A DNA stretch of 36,198 nucleotides from Acidovorax defluvii. GTDB taxonomy: Bacteria > Pseudomonadota > Gammaproteobacteria > Burkholderiales > Burkholderiaceae_C. Both the position numbers and the translations under genes were made by a program. How positions within the stretch are numbered: position 1 is the first letter of the stretch; every line of letters starts with the position of its first letter. This document shows, one piece after another, positions 9,027-18,385 of this stretch. A model generated the notes under the pieces. It searched no databases. It was not told the origin of the DNA and saw only the letters and a list, made by a program, of their open reading frames with translations. The stretch spans positions 1 through 36,198 of the forward strand of contig QLTU01000031.1 of the NCBI GenBank assembly GCA_003268905.1. Reading direction: 5' to 3'.

Positions 9027-10307
9027 TCAGACCCGAACCTCGCCTTCGCCCAGCACCACGTACTTGAGCGAGGTGAGTCCTTCAAGCCCTACAGGCCCGC
9101 GGGCGTGGAACTTGTCGGTGCTGATGCCGATTTCTGCCCCCAGGCCAAACTCGAAACCATCAGCAAACCGCGTGCTGGCGTTCACCATCACGCTGGCCGA
9201 GTCCACCTCGCGCAAAAAACGCTGGGCGTGCAGGTGGTTGGTGGTGAGGATGGCGTCGGTGTGGTGGCTGGAATAACGGTTGATGTGGGCGATGGCCTCG
9301 TCCACATCTGCCACCACCTTCACGCTGATGATGGGGGCCAGGTATTCTTCGGACCAGTCCTGCTCGGTAGCGGCCACCAATTGGGCGCCCTGCACTGACT
9401 GCAAGAGGGCCAGCGACTCGGGGCAGCCGCGCATCTCCACGCCCTTGGCGGCATAGATGGCGCCGATCTGGGGCAAGAACTCGGCCGCCACACCGCGCGC
9501 CACCAGCAGGCCTTCGCTCGCGTTGCAGGGGCTGTATTTGCTGGTCTTGGCGTTGTCGGCCACTTTCACCGCCATGGCGATGTCGCAGGGGTCGTCCACA
9601 TAGGTGTGGCAGTTGCCATCCAGGTGCTTGATGACGGGCACCTTGGCATCGCGGCTGATGCGCTCGATGAGGCCCTTGCCGCCGCGCGGAATGATCACAT
9701 CCACATACTGCGGCATGGCAATGAGCTGGCCCACGGCCTCGCGGTCGGTGGTCTGCACCAGTTGCACCGCATCTTGCGGCAGACCGGCCTCGGCCAGCGC
9801 TTGCTGCACCAGCCTGGCCAGTGCCTTGTTCGATTCGATCGCCTCGGAGCCGCCGCGCAGGATGCAGGCGTTGCCGCTCTTGATGCTGAGGCTGGCGGCC
9901 TCGATGGTCACATTGGGCCGGCTCTCGTAGATCATGCCGAACACGCCGATGGGCACGCGCATCTGGCCCACGCGAATACCGCTGGGTTGCTGCTTCATGC
10001 CCATGATTTCGCCAATGACGTCGGGCATGGCGGCCAGCTGCTCGCAGCCTTGGGCGCAGGTTTCCAGCACCTTGGGGCTGAGCTGCAGGCGATCCACCAT
10101 GGGCTCGGCCAGGCCGGCGGCGCGGGCGCGCTCCAGATCGCGGGCGTTGTCGATCTGCAGGGCGGCCGTGCTTTCACGCAGCAGCCGGGCAAGCGCCTTG
10201 AGTGCTTTGTTTTTAATAGCTGCTGGCGCTCGCGCCATAAGGGCTGAGGCCGTTTTTGCCTGTAAACCGAGGGTGTGGGTGTATTCGGTGACGTTGAGGG
10301 CATTCAT
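9027..10307 (-). CDS. proA: Gamma-glutamyl phosphate reductase
   Basis: NADPH-dependent reduction of gamma-glutamyl phosphate to glutamate-5-semialdehyde, the second step of proline synthesis. The 426-residue product is an aldehyde-dehydrogenase-fold enzyme with ESRPNVT (129-135), the IPRGG segment near 206 and the catalytic cysteine in YSPCNASEG (Cys261). The frame is open beyond the start, but MNALNV at 10307 fits the family. proB is not in the window. About codons 17-33 are encoded by a family 1 repeat without breaking the frame. proA often follows leuS-lptE-holA; here a dodecin gene on the other strand separates it from holA. Confidence 0.95.
   Translation of the reverse strand: MNALNVTEYTHTLGLQAKTASALMARAPAAIKNKALKALARLLRESTAALQIDNARDLERARAAGLAEPMVDRLQLSPKVLETCAQGCEQLAAMPDVIGEIMGMKQQPSGIRVGQMRVPIGVFGMIYESRPNVTIEAASLSIKSGNACILRGGSEAIESNKALARLVQQALAEAGLPQDAVQLVQTTDREAVGQLIAMPQYVDVIIPRGGKGLIERISRDAKVPVIKHLDGNCHTYVDDPCDIAMAVKVADNAKTSKYSPCNASEGLLVARGVAAEFLPQIGAIYAAKGVEMRGCPESLALLQSVQGAQLVAATEQDWSEEYLAPIISVKVVADVDEAIAHINRYSSHHTDAILTTNHLHAQRFLREVDSASVMVNASTRFADGFEFGLGAEIGISTDKFHARGPVGLEGLTSLKYVVLGEGEVRV
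10210..10258 (+). repeat. Family 1 repeat inside the 5' part of proA
   Basis: The plus strand reads TTAATAGCTGCTGGCGCT, then CATAAGGGCTGAGGCC, the same layout as the copy at 2545. On the proA sense strand it encodes roughly residues 17-33, including ARAPAAIKN, in frame. Its T and A runs stand out from the flanking GC-rich codons. Confidence 0.7.
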
Positions 10308-10427
10308 GGCGCGATTTTGCCGCAGATGCGCCCCTGCCGAATCCCCAGGGCCCTGCTGCCCTTGCCACGGAGAGCGCCAAACCGACCCGCCGACTACGGC
10401 AGCAGGCGCGTTTGTCCGACACCGGCG

Positions 10428-10447
10428 TGCTAGCACCCCTCCTAGCA
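10428..10447. promoter_or_regulatory. Inverted repeat between proA and the dodecin gene
   Basis: TGCTAG and CTAGCA are perfect inverted copies separated by eight bases, 30 bases before the dodecin start in a 170-base divergent intergenic region. This could be an operator for either gene, or chance. No convincing -10/-35 pair was found beside it. Confidence 0.3.
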
Positions 10448-10477
10448 TGAGCGCTTCCCCACCTACCGGAGACCGCC

Positions 10478-10684
10478 ATGAGCGTCGCAAAAGTCATTGA
10501 AGTCAGTGCTTCCAGCACCACCAGCTTTGAAGATGCCATCAACCAGGGCATTGCCCGCGCCTGCGACACCATCGCGAACGTGCGCGGCGCATGGATCAAG
10601 GAACAGAAGGTGTCCATCGAGGGCGGCCGCATCGTCAGTTACCGGGTGAACATGCAGGTCACCTTCGTCCTCGACGACAAATAA
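10478..10684 (+). CDS. Dodecin family flavin-binding protein
   Basis: Small protein that in characterised relatives assembles into a hollow dodecamer storing or buffering flavins (FMN, riboflavin, lumichrome). The 68 residues match the typical length and layout: a first strand ([11 protein letters not shown]), the single helix [17 protein letters not shown], then two strands with [14 protein letters not shown] and ending in VTFVLDDK. Asparagine 22, serine 16 and tryptophan 39 lie where dodecins contact stacked flavins; that assignment rests on family knowledge. A GGAGA ribosome site precedes the ATG. It is divergent from proA and convergent with holA, and interrupts a commonly contiguous holA-proA order. 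Confidence 0.92.
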   Translation: MSVAKVIEVSASSTTSFEDAINQGIARACDTIANVRGAWIKEQKVSIEGGRIVSYRVNMQVTFVLDDK

Positions 10685-10722
10685 TTTGCCCGCGCTGCGC
10701 AAAAGCAGCCCCTGGGCGCGCC

Positions 10723-11787
10723 TTATCCGCGCCGGGGCAAGCCCGCGCAGACGCGACCCAACTGCAGCGCCAGCCGCTGCAGGGCCTGCCAGCCATTGGT
10801 GGGCCAGTCGGGCACTTTCAGGCCCTTGACGATGCCATCCACCGTGTGGGCCGATTGCAGCAGCTGGGCCAGTGCGGCGTCGCTGGCCTTGGGCAGGATG
10901 CGTTCGAACAGTCGCTCCTTGGCCCCCCACACGCGGTTTTCGCGCAAAGCCATGGGCAGCGGGCGCCCCGCATTCATGGCGTCTTTCACCCGCTTGAGCG
11001 CCCGAATATCTTCGGACAGCGCCCAGTGCACCAGCACCTCTGCTTCGCCCTCGGCCTGCAGGCCGTCGAGCATGCGCTGCACGCGTGCCATTTGCCCGGC
11101 CAGCACCGCCTCGGACAGCTTGAACACGTCGTAACGCGCCACGTTGAGCACGGCGGCCTCCACCTGCGCCAGCGACAGTTCGCCCGCCGGGTGCAGCAGT
11201 GCCAGCTTCTGGATCTCCTGGTGGGCGGCCAGCAAGTTGCCCTCCACCCGGTCGGCAAAAAACTGCAAGGTGCGCTGCCCCTCCTCGCCCGCTGCCACGC
11301 GCTGGCCCTGTGCGGCCAGGCGCTGGGCAATCCACTGCGGCAGTGCGCCGCGCTCGATGGGGTCGATCTGGATCGAGGTGCCGCAGGATTCGAGCGCCGT
11401 AAACCATGCGCCGGTGCGCGTGGCTTTATCCAGGCGCGGCAGCATCACCAGCGTGAGCGTGCTGTCGTTGCCCCGCGCCGATTCAGCCAACTGCTGCAGT
11501 GCCACGCTGCCTTCTTTGCCTGGCTTGCCCGAGGGGATGCGGATTTCGACAATCTGCTTGTCGGCAAACAGGCTCAAACTGCCGCCTGCGGCCAGCACCG
11601 CGCTCCAGTCGAAGTGGGCGCCCGCCACGGTGTACGAGCTGCGCTCGGTATAGCCCTGGGCGCGGGCCGTGGTGCGAATCGCATCGGCCGCCTCCTGCTG
11701 CAGCAGCGGCTCGTCGCCGTGCAGCACGTACAGCGCCGACAGGCCACGTTGAAGATGTTGGGAAAGTTGGGCCAGGGCGACTTGCAT
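10723..11787 (-). CDS. holA: DNA polymerase III delta subunit
   Basis: Clamp-loader subunit that opens the beta sliding clamp. The 354-residue product shows the HolA layout: an N-terminal AAA-like module opening with LSALYVLHGDEPLLQQEAADAIR, without an active Walker site as is normal for delta, a central lid, and a helical C-terminal collar. I chose ATG at 11787; a TTG two codons upstream is possible. In many betaproteobacteria holA follows lptE directly. Here an arginase gene on the opposite strand lies between them, so holA needs its own promoter in the gap from 11788 to 12031. It ends 38 bases from the convergent dodecin gene. Confidence 0.94.
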   Translation of the reverse strand: MQVALAQLSQHLQRGLSALYVLHGDEPLLQQEAADAIRTTARAQGYTERSSYTVAGAHFDWSAVLAAGGSLSLFADKQIVEIRIPSGKPGKEGSVALQQLAESARGNDSTLTLVMLPRLDKATRTGAWFTALESCGTSIQIDPIERGALPQWIAQRLAAQGQRVAAGEEGQRTLQFFADRVEGNLLAAHQEIQKLALLHPAGELSLAQVEAAVLNVARYDVFKLSEAVLAGQMARVQRMLDGLQAEGEAEVLVHWALSEDIRALKRVKDAMNAGRPLPMALRENRVWGAKERLFERILPKASDAALAQLLQSAHTVDGIVKGLKVPDWPTNGWQALQRLALQLGRVCAGLPRRG

Positions 11788-12031
11788 GGGCAAAGTTTAT
11801 CGCCCCGGGGCAGCGCGCCTGGGGGCCGCGGAGCTTGGCGCCTGTCGAGGGCTCCTGCACCAGCCCTCTCTCACGGGCGCCATGTGCTGCTCAGATTGAG
11901 CACATGGGCGGGGGGCAGATGGTTGGCGCACTAAGATCACGGCGTTGCCCGCTTTTTCGTTGCAGCCGTGGCGCAAGAGAATGCCGCACCGCCCGGCGGC
12001 CGCACCCTTTGCCTTGCCAGACCCCCACCGC

Positions 12032-12991
12032 ATGAACACCACCACCGCCCATCCCGCTGCACCCACCCGCTCAGTCCGCCTGATTGGCGCGCCCACCGAC
12101 ATCGGTGCCGGCGCACGCGGGGCCTCCATGGGCCCGGAGGCGCTGCGCGTGGCGGGGCTGCAGCAGGCCCTGGAAAGCCGGGGCCTGCAGGTGTGCGACC
12201 TGGGCAACCTGACCGGCCCCGCCAACCCCTGGCTGCCGCCCGTGAATGGCTACCGCCACCTGCCGGAGGTGGTGCAGTGGAACCAGCGCGTGTTCGATGC
12301 GGTGTTTGCCCAATTGCAGCAGGGCCACCTGCCCATCTTGCTGGGCGGCGACCACAGCCTGGGCCTGGGCAGCATCAGCGCGGTGGCGCGCCATTGTGTG
12401 GAGGCGGGCAAAAAACTGCGCGTGCTGTGGCTCGATGCCCATGCCGACTTCAACACCAGCGCGCTCACGCCCAGCGGCAATGTGCATGGCATGCCGGTGG
12501 CCTGCCTGTGCGGCTTTGGCCCGCAAGAGCTGACGGGGCTGGCCCGCATGCCCGGCGGGGGGCCTGCATTGCGGGCAGATCAGATTCGGCAGATCGGCAT
12601 CCGCAGCGTGGACGCGGGCGAAAAGCGCTTTGTGCACGAACAGGGGCTGGAGGTGTTCGACATGCGTTTCATCGACGAAGTGGGCATGCGCCAGACCATG
12701 CAGCAGGCGCTGGCGGGGCTGGACGACGAAACGCACCTGCATGTGAGCTTCGATGTCGATTTCCTGGACCCCGACATTGCGCCCGGCGTGGGCACCACGG
12801 TGCCCGGTGGCCCCACCTACCGCGAAGCGCAGCTGTGCATGGAGATGATTGCCGACAGCGGACGGCTGGCCTCGCTCGACGTGGTGGAACTCAATCCGGC
12901 GCTCGATGTGCGCAACCAGACCGCGCTGCTGGCCGTGGACCTGGTGGAATCGCTCTTTGGCAAAAGCACGCTGATGCGGGTGCCTGCCTGA
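12032..12991 (+). CDS. rocF: Arginase
   Basis: Hydrolyses arginine to ornithine and urea at a dinuclear manganese centre. The 319-residue product carries the ureohydrolase motifs in order: GGDHS (105-109), DAHAD (135-139) and SFDVDFLDP (239-247), which supply the metal ligands, plus VHGMPV (151-156) and VELNP (285-289), which favour arginase over agmatinase. The frame is open 29 codons further upstream, but family homology starts at VRLIGAPTD, so ATG 12032 is preferred. It lies alone on the plus strand between lptE and holA, convergent with lptE across a perfect palindrome. A weak -10 (TAAGAT, 11932-11937) is the only promoter hint. Confidence 0.92.
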   Translation: MNTTTAHPAAPTRSVRLIGAPTDIGAGARGASMGPEALRVAGLQQALESRGLQVCDLGNLTGPANPWLPPVNGYRHLPEVVQWNQRVFDAVFAQLQQGHLPILLGGDHSLGLGSISAVARHCVEAGKKLRVLWLDAHADFNTSALTPSGNVHGMPVACLCGFGPQELTGLARMPGGGPALRADQIRQIGIRSVDAGEKRFVHEQGLEVFDMRFIDEVGMRQTMQQALAGLDDETHLHVSFDVDFLDPDIAPGVGTTVPGGPTYREAQLCMEMIADSGRLASLDVVELNPALDVRNQTALLAVDLVESLFGKSTLMRVPA

Positions 12992-12996
12992 AGACC

Positions 12997-13014
12997 AGGC
13001 CGCTGCAGCGGCCT
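12997..13014. terminator. Perfect 18-base palindrome between convergent rocF and lptE
   Basis: AGGCCGCTGCAGCGGCCT is an exact dyad starting five bases after the arginase stop and touching the lptE stop. It could fold in either transcript but has no U tract. A bidirectional pause or terminator is likely from position; a protein-binding site is possible. Confidence 0.4.
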
Positions 13015-13514
13015 CAGCGCCTGGCCACCGCCAGACGGCGCAGCAACTGCTGCACGATGTCGGTCTGCATGTTGCGAAACAGCAGGGCCTCTTCCGCCTC
13101 CTTGGCCAGGGCGATGGCTTCGTTGTAGCTGATCTCGCGCTGCTGGAGCAGCTCGGTGTCGGGAATCAGCTCATCGCCTGCCGGCGTGCGCAGCTTGAAA
13201 CGCACACGCAGGCGCAGCTCCAGTTCACGCACCTGCCCCGAGGCGTTGAGGCCCACCACCGCGCGCTCGTGCTGCTCCGACAGCAGATCGAGCACGGCCT
13301 GTGCCGTTGGCAGCGCGGCCGGGTCGCGCAGCACCTGCAGCTTGCTGCCCGATCCCTCCAGCGTGCGCGTCAGCTCCCGCGCCAGTGGCGAGCCTTGGGG
13401 GGCCGCCACATACAACGATGCAAAGGAAAATTCGGGCACCCCCCGCAGGCGAAAACCGCAGGCGGTCAGCAGGGCCACAGGGGCAAGGGAGAGCAGCGTG
13501 CGCTTGTTCATCAT
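13014..13514 (-). CDS. lptE: LPS-assembly lipoprotein LptE
   Basis: Outer-membrane lipoprotein that plugs the LptD barrel and helps insert lipopolysaccharide. The 166-residue product begins with a lipoprotein signal peptide, KRTLLSLAPVALLTAC, with lipidated Cys19 followed by GFRLRG, a characteristic LptE opening. The remainder is the two-layer LptE domain. The frame is open upstream into leuS, but the ATG-ATG at 13514 lies two bases after the leuS stop, with a GGTGGT ribosome site inside leuS, implying translational coupling. This leuS-lptE pairing is standard in proteobacteria. Confidence 0.93.
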   Translation of the reverse strand: MMNKRTLLSLAPVALLTACGFRLRGVPEFSFASLYVAAPQGSPLARELTRTLEGSGSKLQVLRDPAALPTAQAVLDLLSEQHERAVVGLNASGQVRELELRLRVRFKLRTPAGDELIPDTELLQQREISYNEAIALAKEAEEALLFRNMQTDIVQQLLRRLAVARR

Positions 13515-13516
13515 GG

Positions 13517-16210
13517 TCAGACCACCACGTTCACCAGGCGGCCAGGCACCACAATCACCCGCTTGGGCGCTGCGCCAGCGGCCTGGGCAATGAAGGCCTC
13601 GCTGGCCAGCGCGATGCGCTCGATCTCGGCCTTGTCGGCCTGGGCGGGCACATGGATGGAGCCGCGCAGCTTGCCGTTGACCTGCAGCATGAGCTCGATC
13701 TCGTCCTGCACCAGCGCATCGGGGTCCACCTGAGGCCAGGGGGCATCGAGCAGATCGCCCAGGTGCCCGGCGTAACCCAGTTGCGACCACAGGCTGTGTG
13801 CCACATGCGGCGTGGCGGGGTACAGGCAGCGCAGCAAAATGCCAAAGCCTTCGATCAGTGCCACCTGGGCGCCCGCGCACTCCAGCGCCTTAAAGTCTTC
13901 GAGCGCGTTGATCATCTTCATCGCGCCCGAGACCACCGTGTTGTACTGCATGCGCTGGTAGTCGTAGTCCACCTGCTTGAGCACGGTGTGGATCTCCAGG
14001 CGCAGTGTCTTGGCTTCCTTGCCAAATTCAACGTCTTTCAGGCTGCTGACGCTTGCCACGCTTGCGGTAGCAGCTCCCATATCCATAGCAGAAAGTTTGA
14101 CGCCAAAGTTCCACACGCGGCGCAGGAACCGGTAGCTGCCTTCCACGGCCGCGTCGTTCCACTCCAGCGTGGCTTCGGGCGGGGCGGTGAACATGGTGTA
14201 CAGGCGGGCCGTGTCGGCGCCGTACTTCTCGATCAGGTCCTGCGGATCGACACCGTTGTTCTTGGACTTGGACATGGTGCCCACGCCCTCGTAGTCGATG
14301 GGCGTGCCCACGGGCAGCAGGCCGTCACCACTGGTGGCTTCGTTCTTGAGCTTGGCACCGATGATCTTGCCGCCCTCATCGAGCACATGCTCCACATCGT
14401 GCGGCCAGAAATAGTCCTTGCCACCCTTGGCGGTGCGGCGGCTGTAGATATGGTTGAGCACCATGCCCTGCGTGAGCAGCTTGGTGAAGGGCTCGTCCAC
14501 CTTCACCAGGCCAAGGTCGCGCATGACCTTGGTCCAGAAGCGCGCGTACAGAAGGTGCAGGATGGCGTGCTCAATACCGCCGATGTACTGGTCCATCGGC
14601 ATCCAGTAATCGGCGCCCTCGGCAACCATGGCGTCGGCATTCTTCGGGTCGCAATACCGCATGAAGTACCACGAACTGTCCACGAAGGTGTCCATGGTGT
14701 CGGTCTCGCGGCGGGCGGCCTTGCCGCACACGGGGCAGGTCACGCCGGCATGAAAGCCCTCGTGCTTGTGCAGCGGGTTGCCCGAGCCATCGGGCACGCA
14801 GTCGGCAGGCAGCACCACGGGCAGGTCTTTTTCGGGCACCGGCACGGCGCCGTGTTCGTCGCAGTGAATGATAGGGATCGGCGTGCCCCAGTAGCGCTGG
14901 CGGCTCACGCCCCAGTCGCGCAGGCGCCAGGTGGTTTTGAGTTCGCCCAGGCCTTTTTGCGCCAGCGCATTGGCCACGGCGGCCACGGCGTCCTTGTAAG
15001 AGAGGCCGCTGAAGTTGTCAGAGTTGATGGTGACGCCGCGCTGTTTGTCAGCGTACCAGTCATGCCACTGGTGGTAGTCGAAGTGCTCGCCATCCACCAG
15101 CACCACCTGCTTGATCTCGATGCCGTATTTGAGGGCAAACGCAAAGTCACGCTCGTCGTGCGCGGGCACGCCCATCACGGCGCCGTCGCCGTAGCCGATG
15201 AGCACGTAGTTGCCCACCCACACCTCCACCGGCAGGCCCGTGAGCGGGTGCGCGACGAACAGGCCAGTGGGCACGCCCTTCTTCTCTTGCGTGGCCAGCT
15301 CGGCTTCGGTGGTGCCGCCGCTCTTGCATTCTTCAATGAAGGCCTTGAGCGTGGGGTTGGTCTTGGCAGCGTGCGCGGCCAGCGGGTGCTCGGGCGCCAC
15401 GGCGCAGAAGGTCACGCCCATGATGGTGTCGGCGCGCGTGGTGAACACGTACATCTTGCCGTCGCCAATCAGCGCACCGTCATCCCCTGCAATCTCGTGT
15501 GTGAAGGCAAAACGCACGCCCTCCGATTTGCCAATCCAGTTCTCCTGCATCAGCTTCACACGCTCGGGCCAACCGGGCAGCTTGTCGCCGGTCACAAAGT
15601 CGAGCAGCTCTTCGGCGTAGTCGGTGATCTTGAGGTAATAGCCCGGAATCTCGCGCTTTTCCACGGTGGCGCCCGTGCGCCAGCCCTTGCCGTCGATCAC
15701 CTGCTCGTTGGCCAGCACGGTCTGGTCCACCGGGTCCCAGTTCACCACCTGGGTCTTGCGGTAGGCGATGCCCTTTTCCAGCATCTTCAGGAACAGCCAC
15801 TGGTTCCACTTGTAGTACTCGGGGTCGCAGGTGGCGACCTCGCGGCTCCAGTCGATGGCCAGTCCCATCGCCTGCATCTGCTTTTTCATGTAGGCGATGT
15901 TTTCGTAGGTCCACTTCGCCGGTGGCACTCCGTTCTTCAGGGCGGCGTTCTCGGCAGGCAGGCCGAAAGCGTCCCAGCCCATGGGCATGAGCACGTTGTA
16001 GCCGTTCATGCGCAGCTGGCGCGTGAGCATGTCGTTGATGGTGTAGTTGCGCACATGGCCCATGTGCAACTTGCCGCTGGGGTAAGGCAGCATCGAGCAG
16101 GCGTAGAACTTTTTCTTGCTCGTGTCTTCCGTCACGCGGTAGGCGTCGGTGGCGGTCCAGTGGTCGTGCGCGGCGCGCTCGACGTCTTGGTGGGAGTATT
16201 TTTCTTGCAT
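13517..16210 (-). CDS. leuS: Leucyl-tRNA synthetase
   Basis: Class I synthetase charging tRNA-Leu, with an editing domain for misactivated residues. The product is 897 residues, slightly longer than the 860 of E. coli. Seen: the HIGH motif as HMGH (49-52), the editing CP1 domain with [11 protein letters not shown] and [14 protein letters not shown], the insert [12 protein letters not shown], and the KMSKS loop as TMSKSKNN (from about 645). There threonine replaces the first lysine, a variant I believe occurs in relatives. Around residues 700-724, before the anticodon domain ends, a serine/alanine-rich segment with AT-rich codons resembles a family 1 repeat. It lies 127 bases from exbD and two bases from lptE. 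Confidence 0.97.
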   Translation of the reverse strand: MQEKYSHQDVERAAHDHWTATDAYRVTEDTSKKKFYACSMLPYPSGKLHMGHVRNYTINDMLTRQLRMNGYNVLMPMGWDAFGLPAENAALKNGVPPAKWTYENIAYMKKQMQAMGLAIDWSREVATCDPEYYKWNQWLFLKMLEKGIAYRKTQVVNWDPVDQTVLANEQVIDGKGWRTGATVEKREIPGYYLKITDYAEELLDFVTGDKLPGWPERVKLMQENWIGKSEGVRFAFTHEIAGDDGALIGDGKMYVFTTRADTIMGVTFCAVAPEHPLAAHAAKTNPTLKAFIEECKSGGTTEAELATQEKKGVPTGLFVAHPLTGLPVEVWVGNYVLIGYGDGAVMGVPAHDERDFAFALKYGIEIKQVVLVDGEHFDYHQWHDWYADKQRGVTINSDNFSGLSYKDAVAAVANALAQKGLGELKTTWRLRDWGVSRQRYWGTPIPIIHCDEHGAVPVPEKDLPVVLPADCVPDGSGNPLHKHEGFHAGVTCPVCGKAARRETDTMDTFVDSSWYFMRYCDPKNADAMVAEGADYWMPMDQYIGGIEHAILHLLYARFWTKVMRDLGLVKVDEPFTKLLTQGMVLNHIYSRRTAKGGKDYFWPHDVEHVLDEGGKIIGAKLKNEATSGDGLLPVGTPIDYEGVGTMSKSKNNGVDPQDLIEKYGADTARLYTMFTAPPEATLEWNDAAVEGSYRFLRRVWNFGVKLSAMDMGAATASVASVSSLKDVEFGKEAKTLRLEIHTVLKQVDYDYQRMQYNTVVSGAMKMINALEDFKALECAGAQVALIEGFGILLRCLYPATPHVAHSLWSQLGYAGHLGDLLDAPWPQVDPDALVQDEIELMLQVNGKLRGSIHVPAQADKAEIERIALASEAFIAQAAGAAPKRVIVVPGRLVNVVV
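14056..14096 (-). repeat. Possible degenerate family 1 repeat inside leuS
   Basis: On the leuS sense strand GCTATGGATATG, GAGCTGCTACCGCAAGCG and a further CAAGCG resemble the AGCTGCT and AAGCG cores of the other copies. The inverted arm is not clear. The segment is in frame and encodes about residues 705-718. It is weaker than the copies at 24354 and 26398. Confidence 0.35.
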
Positions 16211-16337
16211 GGGAGCTCTGCTGGATGAGAGGAATGCAGCCGCTGGGCTGCTGCTTTGCCAGATTTTAGGCGGTCACGGGGAACGCGCCCGGCCGTGCGC
16301 CGCACCCGGTGCGGGGTCTGGGCTTGCCGTCAGGGGC

Positions 16338-16763
16338 TCAGCGCGCCGCAGCGGGCTGTTCGGCAACAAACCCGATGCGCTGGAGCCCGGCGCTGTGGGC
16401 CGCACCCATGACTTCGACCACGCGGCCGTATGGCACGGCGGCATCGGCACGCAACTGCACTTCCGTATCGGCACGGGCCGCACCGATGCGCTGCAGCCGC
16501 TCGGCCAGGGCTGCCTGCGAAAGCGGCTGGTCCTCCAGAAAGGCCTGGCCCGTCGCATCCACCACCAGCGTGATGGACTGCGGTGCGGCGCCCGGCGTGG
16601 CACCCTCGGTGCGCGGCAGATCCAGCCGGATCGAACTGGCCATCAATGGCGCCGTGAGAATGAAGATGACCACCAGCACCAGCATCACATCCACCAGCGG
16701 CGTCATGTTGATGTCGCTCATGGGCTGCGGCCCGGGGGTGCGCTCCAGCCGGCCGAAACTCAT
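16338..16763 (-). CDS. exbD: ExbD/TolR-family biopolymer transport protein
   Basis: Partner of the ExbB/TolQ channel that couples the proton gradient to outer-membrane transport or envelope constriction. The 141-residue product has a short cytosolic head, one membrane helix (about 22-42) with the essential aspartate in PLVDVMLVLVVIFI (Asp25), and a periplasmic domain ending near IGFVAEQ. Its ATG overlaps the stop of exbB by four bases (ATGA). No tonB, tolA or tolB is in the window, so ExbD and TolR cannot be separated from context alone. Confidence 0.9.
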   Translation of the reverse strand: MSFGRLERTPGPQPMSDINMTPLVDVMLVLVVIFILTAPLMASSIRLDLPRTEGATPGAAPQSITLVVDATGQAFLEDQPLSQAALAERLQRIGAARADTEVQLRADAAVPYGRVVEVMGAAHSAGLQRIGFVAEQPAAAR

Positions 16764-17464
16764 GTTTCCACGCGCTCCGTCATGCCGACACGACCTTGGG
16801 GGGGCGCGGTGTCGACAAGGAGTTCGCGCAGGTCGCGCGCAAAACCTTCCAGGTCAGCCTCGATGCGGCCAATGAAGCGCCCGAACACGTTGTAAGCCAG
16901 CACCGCCGGAATGGCCACCGCCAGACCCGCAGCCGTCATCACCAGGGCCTCGCCCACGGGACCGGCCACGCGGTCGATGGTGATCTGCCCGGCTCCCGCC
17001 ATGGCGCTGAGGGCGTGGTAGATACCCCAGACTGTGCCGAGCAAGCCAACGAAAGGGGCGGTAGACCCGACTGTTGCCAGAAGCACCTGGCCCCATTGCA
17101 GTCTGCCCAGCGCGCCGTGCAGGGCGTCTCGCAGCACGCGGGTGAGTTGCTGCGACAGGCTGCCGGATGCCGCCAGCGTGGCCCGCCCATCCGAATCAAG
17201 TTGTTTTGCTATTGATTTTGCAGCGATAACCATAGGAAGAACAAGCGCTTCACGGTCAAAAGACTGCAAACGCTGCACCGCAACGTCCAGCGATGGCGCC
17301 TGCCAGAAAGCCGCTGTGCACCGCGCCACGTCGCCCGTCGCCCGCCGCATGAGGCGCGCCTTCCAGAAGATCACCACCCAGCTGGCCACTGACATGGCGA
17401 GCAGCAGCAGGGCCGTGCCCTGCGTCACGGCATCCCCTTGGCGCCACCAGTGAAGTGCGTCCAT
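16760..17464 (-). CDS. exbB: MotA/TolQ/ExbB-family proton channel protein
   Basis: Inner-membrane stator of an ExbB-ExbD type motor. The 234-residue product has one early membrane helix (about 17-35), a cytosolic stretch, and two later helices with the family-defining GLLGTVWGIYHAL and the proline/threonine-rich EALVMTAAGLAVAIPAVLAYN. It lies 18 bases after dapB and overlaps exbD by four bases. Residues 72-90 (EALVLPMVIAAKSIAKQLD) are encoded by an AT-rich segment resembling a family 1 repeat and fall in the cytosolic domain. TolQ is the alternative name; the dapB-leuS location is the common betaproteobacterial ExbB site. Confidence 0.9.
   Translation of the reverse strand: MDALHWWRQGDAVTQGTALLLLAMSVASWVVIFWKARLMRRATGDVARCTAAFWQAPSLDVAVQRLQSFDREALVLPMVIAAKSIAKQLDSDGRATLAASGSLSQQLTRVLRDALHGALGRLQWGQVLLATVGSTAPFVGLLGTVWGIYHALSAMAGAGQITIDRVAGPVGEALVMTAAGLAVAIPAVLAYNVFGRFIGRIEADLEGFARDLRELLVDTAPPQGRVGMTERVET
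17202..17253 (+). repeat. Probable family 1 repeat inside exbB
   Basis: On the exbB sense strand the segment reads GAAGCGCTTGTTC, CCTATGGTTATCGCTGC, then AAAATCAATAGC. These match the AAGCGCTT core, a diverged AGCTGCT core and the tail of other copies. It is much richer in A/T than its flanks and encodes about residues 71-88 in frame. Confidence 0.5.
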
Positions 17465-17482
17465 GGCGGCTCGCCGGGGGCG

Positions 17483-18322
17483 CTAGTTCAGACCCAGCAC
17501 GTCGAACATGTCGAACATGCCGGTCTTGCGGTCTGCGAGAAAGCGCACGGCGCGCAGGCTGCCCTGGGCATAGGTGGCGCGGCTGGACGATTTGTGCGTG
17601 ATCTCGATGCGCTCGCCAATGCCGGCAAACAGCACGGTATGGTCGCCCACGATGTCTCCGCCGCGGATGGTGGCAAAGCCGATGCTCGACGGATCGCGCT
17701 CGCCCGTGACGCCTTCGCGCGCATAGACGGCGCATTCCTTGAGATCACGACCCAGCGCATCGGCAATCACCTCGCCCATCTTGAGGGCAGTACCCGAAGG
17801 CGCATCGACCTTGTGGCGGTGGTGGGCTTCAATGATCTCGATGTCGTAACCGGTTGCCATGGCTTTGGCGGCCATCTGCAGCAGCTTGAGCGTGACGTTG
17901 ACGCCCACGCTCATGTTGGGCGCCATCACGATCGCCGTGCGCTGGGCGCAGGCCGCAATCTCGGCCTTCTGCGGTTCTGTGAACCCCGTGGTGCCGATGA
18001 CGGCTTTCACGCCCAGCTCGCAGCACAGGGCCAGATGGGCCAGCGTGCCTTCGGGGCGGGTGAAATCAATCAGCACATCAGCATCTTTCAGGCCCGTGCG
18101 CAGGTCTGCCGTGATGGCCACGCCACTTGCGTGGCCCAGAAAAGCCGTGGCGTCCGAGCCGATGGCGGGGCTGGCCGCAACATCCAGCGCACCAGCCAGC
18201 ACCATGTCGTCGCTGGCGCGCAGGGCTTCGATCAGCATGCGGCCCATGCGGCCAGATGCCCCAGCCACCGCGACGCGCAGGACTCTGGAGGCGGGTTGGG
18301 AGGGCAAAGAGTTGCCTGTCAT
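17483..18322 (-). CDS. dapB: 4-hydroxy-tetrahydrodipicolinate reductase
   Basis: NAD(P)H-dependent step of lysine and meso-diaminopimelate synthesis, feeding peptidoglycan. The 279-residue product has the dinucleotide motif GASGRMGRM (21-29), GTTGF near 110 and the substrate signature [12 protein letters not shown] (167-178). An AGGA ribosome site six bases upstream supports ATG 18322 over the longer frame to 18376. It sits 63 bases downstream of bamE and 18 before exbB in an apparent bamE-dapB-exbB-exbD-leuS-lptE series. Confidence 0.96.
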   Translation of the reverse strand: MTGNSLPSQPASRVLRVAVAGASGRMGRMLIEALRASDDMVLAGALDVAASPAIGSDATAFLGHASGVAITADLRTGLKDADVLIDFTRPEGTLAHLALCCELGVKAVIGTTGFTEPQKAEIAACAQRTAIVMAPNMSVGVNVTLKLLQMAAKAMATGYDIEIIEAHHRHKVDAPSGTALKMGEVIADALGRDLKECAVYAREGVTGERDPSSIGFATIRGGDIVGDHTVLFAGIGERIEITHKSSSRATYAQGSLRAVRFLADRKTGMFDMFDVLGLN

Positions 18323-18385
18323 GTCGTTCCTGTTTCTATGAATGCGGAGGGCCATGCCGGGTGCCGGCACCCCCAATCGCAGGCC

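Noticed and set aside
13301..16228. 975-codon open frame on the plus strand opposite leuS
   Set aside because: It mirrors a well-supported synthetase gene; such long antisense frames are expected from codon bias in GC-rich DNA. The translation is rich in His, Val and Gly without a recognisable domain.
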